A stretch of DNA of 64,000 bases. It comes from Microthrixaceae bacterium. GTDB lineage: Bacteria; Actinomycetota; Acidimicrobiia; Acidimicrobiales; Microtrichaceae. Shown one piece after another: positions 8,631 to 16,648 of the stretch (the stretch's first letter is position 1; each line of letters opens with the position of its first letter). Below the pieces are notes generated by a model. That model saw only the letters and a list, made by a program, of their open reading frames with translations, made no database searches and had not been told where the DNA came from. The position numbers were made by a program, and so were the translations under genes. Location: positions 76,024 to 140,023 of the forward strand of contig JAMLGM010000003.1 in the NCBI GenBank assembly GCA_023957975.1, in the 5' to 3' direction.

Positions 8631-10136
8631 ATGTTTGATGCGATCGAGGACGGAATGGGTGAGCGGCGCCCGACATCCGAGCCACTGTCCGCAAGGGCGG
8701 ACCGCCAACCGCAACGCCGTTGGTCGCTTCATGCCAAGCTCGGCCTGATTGCGGCAGTCGGCCTCTGCGCCGCGCTCGGCGCGGCGGGGGCGGCGTTTGT
8801 CAGCCCTATCGCAGCGCTGGTCGTCGCCCTCATCGGGTCGGTCATCACGGTCGTCGTCGCTCGAGCGGTGGCGGAGTCGATCGGTCGCTCGCTGCTCGAT
8901 GTGGGCCGCCAGATGCGCCGCTTCGGCGACGGCGACGTGTCGGTACGCATGGCTCCGGCAACCGACGAACTCGGCACGGTGGCCCGGTCGTTCAACGTGA
9001 TGGCCGACGCGACCAGCGAGCGAATCGTGTCGCTCGCCGATTCCGCCCGAGACGCGATCCACCTGCGTTCAGTGGCCGACGCGCTCGAGATGGCCCGCGA
9101 CGAGGACGACGTCTACCGCATCGTCGAACAATCCGTTGCGTTGCTGACTCCCCACAACCCGGCCCAGCTTCTCGTCGCCGATTCGCCGACGCGATTTCGG
9201 TCGGCAGCGCAACACCCGAGTGCCGGCTCGCCGGGGTGCCCGGTGTCGAACGTCGACGACTGCCCCGCAATGCGCCGTGCGCAGACGATGACGTTCCAGG
9301 GGCCATCAGAGCTGAACTCCTGTCCGCTGCTGGCGGAACATGAAGAGGTCTGCTCCGCCGTGTGCGTTCCGGTTGGTGTGAACGGACACCTCCTCGGGGT
9401 GCTGCACGTCGCCGGGCGCGAAGGCGACCCGCCGAAGCCGACGACGGTGGATCAACTCGTCTCGCTGGCGGGCGTGGTCGGGTCGCGGATCGGATCCATC
9501 CGCCTGCTCGAGTCCTCGCGCTTGGAAGCGAGCACCGATGGGCTCACCGGGCTGGCCAATCGACGCAAATTCGAGCGGGCAGCCGGCGACCTGCTGCGAG
9601 ACCGCGTCCCCTTCTCGTTGGTGATGGCCGATATCGATCATTTCAAGCGGCTGAACGACAACTTTGGTCATGAGACCGGCGACCGTGCGCTTCAACTGTT
9701 CGCTGGCGTGTTGCAGGACAATGTGCGTGGCCATGACATTGTGGCGCGAACCGGCGGGGAGGAGTTCGTCCTCGTGTATCCGAATCTGGCGCCGAAGCGC
9801 ACGATCGAGGTGCTTCGGCGGATCCAGATAGCGCTCGCGGCCGCGTTGGATCGGGCTGGATTGCCCAAGTTCACCGCCAGTTTCGGGGTGACCGACTCTT
9901 CAGTCGCGGAGACGTTGGACGACATCGTTCGGATCGCGGACGCCGGACTCATCGTGGCCAAGCAGTCCGGCCGCAACCGCATCGAACTCGCCGACAACGG
10001 GTTGGCGTCGTCGGTGTTTTCTCGCGAGGCCAACGATGCCCCGGGCGAGCCGCTGATCGACTTGTCGACCTCCCCGACCCGTTCTCCGATAACGAGTGGT
10101 CGTGATCACGACCACTCGTTATCGGAGAACGGGTGA
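8631..10136 (+). CDS. membrane diguanylate cyclase (HAMP-GAF-GGDEF)
   Basis: This 501-residue protein would make cyclic di-GMP. Two hydrophobic helices (about 35-57 and 60-80) lead into a HAMP-like linker (80-133), a Cys-rich GAF-like sensor (150-290) and a GGDEF domain with DGLTGLANRRKF and the active-site GGEEF at 375-379. RGHD at 367-370 is the product-binding inhibitory site. The many Cys residues in the GAF region (CP, CPAM, CPLL, VCSAVC) suggest metal, heme or redox sensing. The last 19 or so codons lie inside a 58-base palindrome, so the natural C-terminus was probably replaced when that repeat arrived. Confidence 0.93.
   Translation: MFDAIEDGMGERRPTSEPLSARADRQPQRRWSLHAKLGLIAAVGLCAALGAAGAAFVSPIAALVVALIGSVITVVVARAVAESIGRSLLDVGRQMRRFGDGDVSVRMAPATDELGTVARSFNVMADATSERIVSLADSARDAIHLRSVADALEMARDEDDVYRIVEQSVALLTPHNPAQLLVADSPTRFRSAAQHPSAGSPGCPVSNVDDCPAMRRAQTMTFQGPSELNSCPLLAEHEEVCSAVCVPVGVNGHLLGVLHVAGREGDPPKPTTVDQLVSLAGVVGSRIGSIRLLESSRLEASTDGLTGLANRRKFERAAGDLLRDRVPFSLVMADIDHFKRLNDNFGHETGDRALQLFAGVLQDNVRGHDIVARTGGEEFVLVYPNLAPKRTIEVLRRIQIALAAALDRAGLPKFTASFGVTDSSVAETLDDIVRIADAGLIVAKQSGRNRIELADNGLASSVFSREANDAPGEPLIDLSTSPTRSPITSGRDHDHSLSENG
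10077..10134. repeat. 58-bp perfect palindrome, copy 1
   Basis: The arms are exact complements with no loop, centred on TGATCA at 10103-10108. The core (GTTCTCCGATAACGAGTGG and complement) recurs at 25561-25612, where the G of AACGAG is C and its partner in the other arm is changed to match. It sits between convergent genes and supplies the end of the diguanylate cyclase reading frame. As RNA it would fold into a very long hairpin on either strand. Confidence 0.92.
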
Positions 10137-10176
10137 ATGGTTGGGGAAAGCCGCCAAAACTCGCTGAAACTTGGGG

Positions 10177-11460
10177 TCAGTTACCGTTGGTCGACCAGTG
10201 CCAGGGTTCCGACGGGAGGTTGTAGAAGCCGTAGTTGGCGGCGTTGGCCTTGAGCCAGCTGAACGCTGAGCTCCCTCGGTTCAACACCCTGCCGTTCTGG
10301 CTGAAATCGATCGCGAGGCCACGCTCGTGCATGGAACTTCCGGGTCGGGCGGTCGGGGGGCGACACGAGGAGGACGGCATCTCGTAGATGGCGTAGTTGC
10401 TCGTGCCGCAGTTGTTTCGACGCGTGGCGATCTGCCCGGCGGAGTCGCGGTACCCGCCACCGGAGAGATGGATCCCGTCGGCGGCGGCGGCGTTCAGCAA
10501 CGCTGCGAGACTATCGGCGATGTCGCGGTGGACGCGGATGCCGCCGACGGCCACGATGCTGCCCTCGCCGACCGGGGAGACCGAGCCGCCGGAACCCGAG
10601 GGCCGGCCACTCGTCGTGCGAGCGCCGGCGGCTCGCGCCCGCGCTGCTGCGGCCTCGCGCTCGGAGGCAAGGGCCGAGTCGAGCGCCTGCTGTTGGCCTT
10701 TGATCTGTTCGGCGAGCGCCGGTTCGAGCGCTTCGAGTCCGGCGGCCTCCGCGTAGGCGTTGGCGATACGGTCCGCCACCTGGTCCGCATAGGCCTCCTG
10801 GGCCGCCTGAGCGTCCTGCAGTTTGGCCAACCGTGTTTCGACCTCCGCACGTTTGGCGGTGGCCTCGGCCGAGGCGGCTGCAGCGGCCTCCCTCGCGATA
10901 CGGAGGTCGTTCTGAATCGTCCGGTAATGCTCCGCCGCGTCGGCTCCACTCGTGGCATTCGCGTTCCGGAAGACCCGCTTGCGGGACGCTTCGGTGAGCG
11001 AGTCCTCCGCGAGATACTCGATCGGGTCGTCGGGCACCGACGACCCGGCGATGAACGCCAGACGGACCTGTTCCTTGATGTCGGCGTTGAGCTGTTCGAG
11101 TTCGGCAGCCGCGGTCGCCTCCTGGGCGAGGGCCTCCTGTTCTCTCGCCTCGGCCGCGGTTACCGCGCGACGCGAATCCTCGAGGAGGGACGCTTCGCTT
11201 TCGACGTTGGCGCGCAGGGAGGCCAACGACGCTTGGACGTCGGCCTCGGTCGCCTGCAGCGCATTGACGTTGGAGGCGCTCTTCGACTTCTCGGCTCGCA
11301 GCTTCTCCTGTGCCGACTGAAGCTCTTTGAGTTTCTGACGCGCTGATCCGGAGTCGGCGGCGGCGGAGGGACCGGCGATCGACAGCGGTGTGAGGCTCAG
11401 CGAAAGGGCGAGACTCACCGCCAGAATTCGGGCTGCAGTGCGGGGGGTACGGCGATTCAT
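10177..11460 (-). CDS. secreted M15 D-Ala-D-Ala carboxypeptidase with coiled coil
   Basis: A 427-residue secreted protein: signal peptide with the hydrophobic run AARILAVSLALSLSL, a long Ala/Glu-rich coiled coil (about 40-290), a Gly/Ser linker and a C-terminal VanY-like peptidase domain. SMHERGLAIDF holds the zinc His and Asp ligands and EPWHW the catalytic Glu and third ligand. It should trim peptidoglycan stem peptides. The coiled coil resembles those of FtsX-activated hydrolases, so activation by a membrane partner is possible. I start at ATG 11460, where the signal peptide begins; a frame to 11517 exists. Confidence 0.9.
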   Translation of the reverse strand: MNRRTPRTAARILAVSLALSLSLTPLSIAGPSAAADSGSARQKLKELQSAQEKLRAEKSKSASNVNALQATEADVQASLASLRANVESEASLLEDSRRAVTAAEAREQEALAQEATAAAELEQLNADIKEQVRLAFIAGSSVPDDPIEYLAEDSLTEASRKRVFRNANATSGADAAEHYRTIQNDLRIAREAAAAASAEATAKRAEVETRLAKLQDAQAAQEAYADQVADRIANAYAEAAGLEALEPALAEQIKGQQQALDSALASEREAAAARARAAGARTTSGRPSGSGGSVSPVGEGSIVAVGGIRVHRDIADSLAALLNAAAADGIHLSGGGYRDSAGQIATRRNNCGTSNYAIYEMPSSSCRPPTARPGSSMHERGLAIDFSQNGRVLNRGSSAFSWLKANAANYGFYNLPSEPWHWSTNGN

Positions 11461-11615
11461 GTCAGGGTTGGACGCGAAGGTCGCGGCGAGCAACGCGTCA
11501 TGAAACGGTAACACCACCGTGTCGGACGACGCCGGTCGGCCAACCGTCGAATCTGTGAGTCGTCACCGTGGCGAGCAGGAACCCAGGTCGACGGATCGGC
11601 GGATCGGCGGCACCG

Positions 11616-12425
11616 CTAGCGCCGACGTGGTTGGCACGACGGGCAAAACGTCGTCGTGCGTGCGTCGAGGACGGTTCGTCGTAGCGTTGCTCCGCAACGC
11701 TCGCACGGCTCGTCGTAGCGGCCGTAGCAAGCGAGATGGTGTTGGTGGCTGCCGGTCGCGCCCTGCGCGTCGACGTAGTCGCGAAGGGTCGTTCCGCCGT
11801 GTTCGATTCCTTCGGCGAGTACGGCGCGTAGCGCGTCGAGCAAGTCGTAGGCCTTCGACCGGGTGATCGTGCGATCGGCCGGGTGGACCCCGGCGCGCCA
11901 CAGCGCCTCGTCCGCGTAGATGTTGCCGACCCCGGCGATCGGCCGCTGCGACAGCAGGTCGGTCTTGATGTGGCGTCTCGTCGAACGCAGCGATCGCCAG
12001 AACCGTTCGTCGTCGAGGGTCGGATCGAACGGTTCAGGGCCGAGGTGGTGCAGGGTCGTCAGGGCCCGATGATCGTCGCGCGTGGTCACGGCGATGCGTC
12101 CGAACCGTCGAACGTCGTCAAAGGAGAGGATCCGGTCGTCGTCGACCCGCCAGCGCGCTCGCGAATACGGGTCGTGGGGGTCGCCCGCCGGTGCGACCCG
12201 GACCTTGCCGGTCATGCCGAGATGGATGATCAGGTCGACGTCGCTCGAGAGCCGGGAAATCAGGTACTTCCCGCGACGGTCGAGCGCCTCGACCTCCTGG
12301 TCCTCAACCAGCATCGCGTCGAGGAACTTGGGGCTGTCGAAGGCCCAGGTGCCACTCAACCGGGCCCCGACCAGCTGTGGCTCGAGCTGGCGGCGGATGG
12401 TTTCGACCTCGGGGAGTTCGGGCAT
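11616..12425 (-). CDS. mutM: formamidopyrimidine-DNA glycosylase
   Basis: The 269-residue protein begins MPELPEVETIRR: after Met removal Pro1 is the Schiff-base nucleophile and Glu2 its partner. A central H2TH region (GVGNIYADEALWRAGVHP) and a C-terminal zinc finger (CERCG...CPSC) complete the bifunctional glycosylase/AP lyase that removes 8-oxoguanine and ring-opened purines. The zinc finger keeps all four Cys. Length fits the family. It stands between two cell-wall genes and is not obviously part of an operon. Confidence 0.96.
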   Translation of the reverse strand: MPELPEVETIRRQLEPQLVGARLSGTWAFDSPKFLDAMLVEDQEVEALDRRGKYLISRLSSDVDLIIHLGMTGKVRVAPAGDPHDPYSRARWRVDDDRILSFDDVRRFGRIAVTTRDDHRALTTLHHLGPEPFDPTLDDERFWRSLRSTRRHIKTDLLSQRPIAGVGNIYADEALWRAGVHPADRTITRSKAYDLLDALRAVLAEGIEHGGTTLRDYVDAQGATGSHQHHLACYGRYDEPCERCGATLRRTVLDARTTTFCPSCQPRRR

Positions 12426-12505
12426 GCCATATGGTGCCAGCAGGCATCGCTCGGCCGAACGCGCGGTTGCATATATTGCGATCATGTGACAAAGCTCTGA
12501 TCGTG

Positions 12506-13582
12506 ATGGGATGGTCCGAGCGAGGCTCGAGCGCTTCTCGGCGATCGCTCGGCGTACGAGGGGTCGCTGCTGGTGCCGTCGCCTGCGTGGTGATGGGTGC
12601 TGGTTGCCCCGTCGGGTGGGCGGAGCCAGCATCGACGCCGACGCTGAGCGAGGCTCGCGACGTACTCACGGCGCGTCGTGACGCCCGGTTGGCCGCCGAA
12701 ACGCGGTTGGGCGAACTCGTCTCCGATCTGGCGAACCTCGACCGTTCGATCGCCTCGGCATCAGACGCCTCGGCACAGCTCAGCGCATCGATCGAGTCCG
12801 CCCGAGCCGAGTTGCGTGCTGCGGCCACCAACGCGTTTGTCGACGGGGGCGACACCGACCCGATGCTCGCGTACCTCTCCGACTGGGATCTGCTGGTCAC
12901 TTCGAGGCGGTTGACCTTCCTGGAGCACCGTGCCGGCGACCTGGCCGACGCCTCGTCGCAGTTCGAGGCCATGAAACGAGACAACGACCCCAAGCTGGTC
13001 GCGATGGCCGAAGCGCGTGAATCGCTCACCGCCCGCGTGACCGTTGCCGAGAATGCGCTCGCCCAGGCCAACGCGACGGAAGCCGACGCCGAGCGAGCTC
13101 TGACCGCTGCCGAGGCGAAGGCGACGGCCGATGCCGCTGAGCGTGCGGCACGGGCCGCCCGGGCACAGCCGGCGGGGGGCGCGGGTGCCGCGACGTCCGC
13201 CGCTTCGTCACCCCGACCGGCGCCTGCAGCCCCGAACCGCAACGATCCCCAGCCGGCAGCGATCCCCACGACGACGACACCGCGAGCGGTGGTCGCGACC
13301 GATGCCCCGTCCGCACCGCTTCCCGACCTCCCCGAAGGCGGCCCGACCCCGGAACAATGGGCGGCGCTTCGCCAGTGTGAATCGAGTGGCAATTATCGGG
13401 CGGTCTCGGCAAGCGGTCGCTACCGCGGCGCCTACCAGATGGATGCCGGTACGTGGGCATCGTTGGGTGGGCTCGGCGACCCCGCGGCTGCGCCTCCGAT
13501 CGAACAGGACGCTCGGGCGAGGCTGCTGCACCTGCGCCGCGGCTGGAAGCCGTGGCCCCACTGTGGGCGGCATCTCCAGTAG
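12506..13582 (+). CDS. Rpf-like secreted muralytic protein with coiled coil
   Basis: A 358-residue protein with a signal segment (GVAAGAVACVVMGAG), a heptad-rich Ala/Glu region (about 45-220), a Pro/Ala linker and a C-terminal resuscitation-promoting-factor/transglycosylase-like domain. That domain shows QWAALRQCESSGNYRAVS, with the catalytic Glu after Cys, then GAYQMDAGTWASLGG and a final WPHCG, so the two Cys may pair as in Rpf. It would cleave peptidoglycan glycan strands. The layout of coiled coil plus hydrolase mirrors the M15 peptidase on the other side of mutM. ATG 12506 is chosen; GTG just before it is possible. Confidence 0.87.
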   Translation: MGWSERGSSASRRSLGVRGVAAGAVACVVMGAGCPVGWAEPASTPTLSEARDVLTARRDARLAAETRLGELVSDLANLDRSIASASDASAQLSASIESARAELRAAATNAFVDGGDTDPMLAYLSDWDLLVTSRRLTFLEHRAGDLADASSQFEAMKRDNDPKLVAMAEARESLTARVTVAENALAQANATEADAERALTAAEAKATADAAERAARAARAQPAGGAGAATSAASSPRPAPAAPNRNDPQPAAIPTTTTPRAVVATDAPSAPLPDLPEGGPTPEQWAALRQCESSGNYRAVSASGRYRGAYQMDAGTWASLGGLGDPAAAPPIEQDARARLLHLRRGWKPWPHCGRHLQ

Positions 13583-13680
13583 CAGCCGCGCTCCTGCGTA
13601 GTGTGGTCGGGGGCGACGGGGGGATTCCGCGTCCAAGGCCGATCGACACCGGTGCGACCGGCCGCAGGAGAGGAGTCGAC

Positions 13681-15834
13681 ATGGTCCACAGACTTGGGGT
13701 CCGGCGTGGGGCCGCTGCGGTTCTGCTGACGTCAGCGATGGTTATCTCCGCGTGCAGCGGCGGCGACGGGGCCGATTCGACCTCGACGACCTCGACGACT
13801 TCGGCCGTGCCGACGGCGACCCCGATGGGTGCCGCCGACCTCGAAGTGCTGCGTGAACTCGTCGGCGACGGCGCCTGCGACGAACTCGACCCAACGCACT
13901 GTCTGTTGCCCTTCCCGTCCAACAGGTTTGTGGTCGACGACCCGTCGAGCGACACCGGAAAGCGGGTATCGCTGCCCGAGGGGCAGTTGGCGAACACTGC
14001 TGGCGCCACCCTGGATCCGATGGAGTGGAATCGCAACGACGGATTCAGCCCCAACACGCCGATCCTGTTCTTCGCTCCCGACGTCGACCTCGACGCCTCC
14101 GGCGTCGCCACCATCGGTGACATCGGTGACTCGATGCAGGACGGCTCTCCGGTAGCGGTCGTCGATCTCGACTCGGGCGAACGGATCCCTCATTGGGTCG
14201 AGATCGACTCCCACGGGGCCGAGGACCAGCGGGTCGTCATCATCCGACCGGCCGTCGCGCTCGACGAGGGCGCGCACGTCGGCGTGATCATCGGCCAACT
14301 CGTCGACCATTCGGGGCAGCCGATCGAAGCGTCGCTGGCGACCCGGGCGTATCGCGACAATCTGACGACCGACATCGACGCGGTCGAGGATCGTCGTGGT
14401 GAGATCGACAAGGTCTACGCTGCGGCCGATCGGTTGGGATACGACCGGGCCACCATGTTCGCGGCGTGGGACTTCACCGTGGCCTCACAACGCAGCCTGT
14501 CGGAGCGCATGTTGCACATTCGAGACGACGGCTTCGAACGACTCGGTGACGCGGCGCCGAATTTCGAGGTGACCAACGTGGTGACGACGGACTTGAAACC
14601 CGGGATCGGTCGCGTCGTCGAGGGCACCTTCGATGTTCCCCTCTACCTCGACGGTGATGGCGCTGCCGGATCCCGTTTCACCGCAAGAGAGGGCGACGAG
14701 CTTCCGGAGTACGCGGGAAGCGACTATCGCGCCGAGTTCGCCTGCCAGATTCCCGAGGCCGCCATCGCCGGGAGTGGGGCGACGACACGCCCCGTCGTCT
14801 ACGGCCACGGCCTCCTCGGTTCTCTGAGCGAGGTCAAGGGGTCGCAGGTCGCCAAGAACGCGTCGATGAACAACATGATGTACTGCGCGACCAACTGGAT
14901 CGGCATGAGCAGCGACGATGTCGGCAATGCCGTCGAGATCCTCGGCAACATCTCCAAGTTCGCGAGCCTGGCCGACCGGTCGCAACAGGGCATCTTGAAC
15001 ACGTTGTTCCTGGCTCGGGTGATGGGTCACGCGGGCGGGTTCAGCTCCGACGCGGCGTTCGCCAACACTGCGGGAGCCTCGGTGATCGACACCTCCGAGG
15101 TGTACTTCGACGGCAACAGCCAGGGCGGCATCATGGGCGGCGCAGCAACGGCGGTGTCCACCGAATGGGCCAAGGCGGTGCTCGGTGTGCCGGGCATGAA
15201 CTACTCGTTGCTGCTCAGCCGAAGCGTTGACTTCGACACCTACTTCGCCGTGTTGCGCGGTGCCTATCCGAACGAACTCGACCAGGCGATCCTCTATCCG
15301 GTCCTGCAGATGCTGTGGGACCGCGCCGAGTCGGCCGGCTATGCGCAACACATGACCGATGATCCCTACGAGGGCACGCCCGAACACCAGGTGTTGTTGC
15401 ACGTCGGCTTCGGCGATCATCAGGTCGCCCAGGTGGCCGCGGAAGTGATGGCGCGCACGATCGGCGCCGGAGTCCGCGAGCCGGCGCTCGCGGAGGGACG
15501 CCACCCCGACGCCATGCCGTTCTTCGGCCTCGACATGATTCCCGACGCGGCGACCGAGCGGTCGCTGCTGGTGTACTGGGACAGCGGAACCCTGCCGCCG
15601 CCCGCAGCGAACATCACGCCGGTGAGTTCGGACCTGTGGCAGTCGACCTGTGGCGCGATGGCGGAGGAGGAATGGGAACACGACGCGCGCTGCGCCGATT
15701 CCCATGAGGACCCGCGACGGGCGCCCGCGGCGATTCAGCAGAAGGATGCGTTCTTCCGGCCCGACGGCAAGATCACCGACACGTGCGACGGCCGGCCGTG
15801 CGTCGCCCCGAACCGGTTCTCGCTCGACTACTGA
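13681..15834 (+). CDS. large lipoprotein with alpha/beta-hydrolase-like core, paralog A
   Basis: A 717-residue lipoprotein: signal peptide ending in lipobox VISAC, an acidic linker, then a globular region. A block reading CLLPFPSNRFVVDD and DGFSPNTPI recurs in the 615-residue protein at 16649, so they are paralogs. PVVYGHGLLGS and FDGNSQGGIMGG resemble the oxyanion loop and nucleophile elbow (G-N-S-Q-G) of alpha/beta hydrolases, and FGDHQV could supply the His. It is likely a surface hydrolase for an ester or polymer; no substrate can be named. AGGAGAGG precedes the ATG. I do not recognise a named family. Confidence 0.82.
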   Translation: MVHRLGVRRGAAAVLLTSAMVISACSGGDGADSTSTTSTTSAVPTATPMGAADLEVLRELVGDGACDELDPTHCLLPFPSNRFVVDDPSSDTGKRVSLPEGQLANTAGATLDPMEWNRNDGFSPNTPILFFAPDVDLDASGVATIGDIGDSMQDGSPVAVVDLDSGERIPHWVEIDSHGAEDQRVVIIRPAVALDEGAHVGVIIGQLVDHSGQPIEASLATRAYRDNLTTDIDAVEDRRGEIDKVYAAADRLGYDRATMFAAWDFTVASQRSLSERMLHIRDDGFERLGDAAPNFEVTNVVTTDLKPGIGRVVEGTFDVPLYLDGDGAAGSRFTAREGDELPEYAGSDYRAEFACQIPEAAIAGSGATTRPVVYGHGLLGSLSEVKGSQVAKNASMNNMMYCATNWIGMSSDDVGNAVEILGNISKFASLADRSQQGILNTLFLARVMGHAGGFSSDAAFANTAGASVIDTSEVYFDGNSQGGIMGGAATAVSTEWAKAVLGVPGMNYSLLLSRSVDFDTYFAVLRGAYPNELDQAILYPVLQMLWDRAESAGYAQHMTDDPYEGTPEHQVLLHVGFGDHQVAQVAAEVMARTIGAGVREPALAEGRHPDAMPFFGLDMIPDAATERSLLVYWDSGTLPPPAANITPVSSDLWQSTCGAMAEEEWEHDARCADSHEDPRRAPAAIQQKDAFFRPDGKITDTCDGRPCVAPNRFSLDY

Positions 15835-15849
15835 TCGGTCTGGTCGACG

Positions 15850-16557
15850 TCAGGTCTCGACGGTGAACAGGGCAAGATCCTCGGCCAGCCCGGCGCGGAT
15901 CTGCTCGATCATTGCGCCACGCATGAATCGTCGGGTGAGGGCGAACGCTCGGGGATTGAGGGTGGCGGCGAGGTGGGCCGCCACCTCGACCGCGCGCGAT
16001 TCGACCTGCGCGAGTTCGACCACCTCGTCGAGAAACCCGGCGGCCACGGCGGGGTCGGGGGCGAAGGTCTCGGCGTGCTGGAGCGCCCGGGTGAAATGCG
16101 AGGACTGCAACCGTGCACGGCACAGTTCGACGGCGAACTTCGGCACCGGCATGCCGATGGCGACCTCGTTGAGCCCGAGCTTGAACGGACCCTCGCCTCC
16201 GACCCGATAGTCGGCGGTAACGGTCATGATGCCCCCCATCGCCAACGCATGGCCCGTCACGCCGAGGACGAGCGGGATGGGGAACTCGGCCATGCGGATG
16301 CCCAACTCGGCGCCCCTGCCAAGCATCTCGCGGGCGGACTCGGGTTCTCCGGTCATGACCTTGAGGTCGAAACCAGCGGAGAACTTGCCCTCGCGGCCGA
16401 TGAAGGCCACGGCCTTGGAGGTTTCGAGCGCGGAATCGAGCGCGGCGTTGATCTGGTCGAGCGCAGCGAACGAAATGGCGTTCGCCTTGCCGTCGTCGAG
16501 GGTGACGACGGCGACATCGCCGTCGATTCGGGTGGTGACAATCGCGGTGTCAGACAT
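15850..16557 (-). CDS. crotonase / enoyl-CoA hydratase family protein
   Basis: A 235-residue crotonase-fold protein, a little shorter than typical hydratases. GREGKFSAGFDLKVM holds the first oxyanion-hole segment and VTGHALAMGGIMTVTADYRV the second. The Glu residues used by classical hydratases are not obvious at their usual places, so isomerase, hydrolase or other CoA-ester chemistry is possible. TAGGGT on the minus strand lies seven bases before ATG 16557, indicating a leaderless start. It lies between the two paralogous hydrolase-like lipoprotein genes but on the opposite strand. Confidence 0.88.
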   Translation of the reverse strand: MSDTAIVTTRIDGDVAVVTLDDGKANAISFAALDQINAALDSALETSKAVAFIGREGKFSAGFDLKVMTGEPESAREMLGRGAELGIRMAEFPIPLVLGVTGHALAMGGIMTVTADYRVGGEGPFKLGLNEVAIGMPVPKFAVELCRARLQSSHFTRALQHAETFAPDPAVAAGFLDEVVELAQVESRAVEVAAHLAATLNPRAFALTRRFMRGAMIEQIRAGLAEDLALFTVET

Positions 16558-16648
16558 GGGTCCAACCCTACAAGGGTCGCGGTGAGCGGCATCGGAAGCG
16601 AAACAGCGCCTTGTGCCGGTCGGCGTGGGCCTCGTACAGTGCGCCGAC

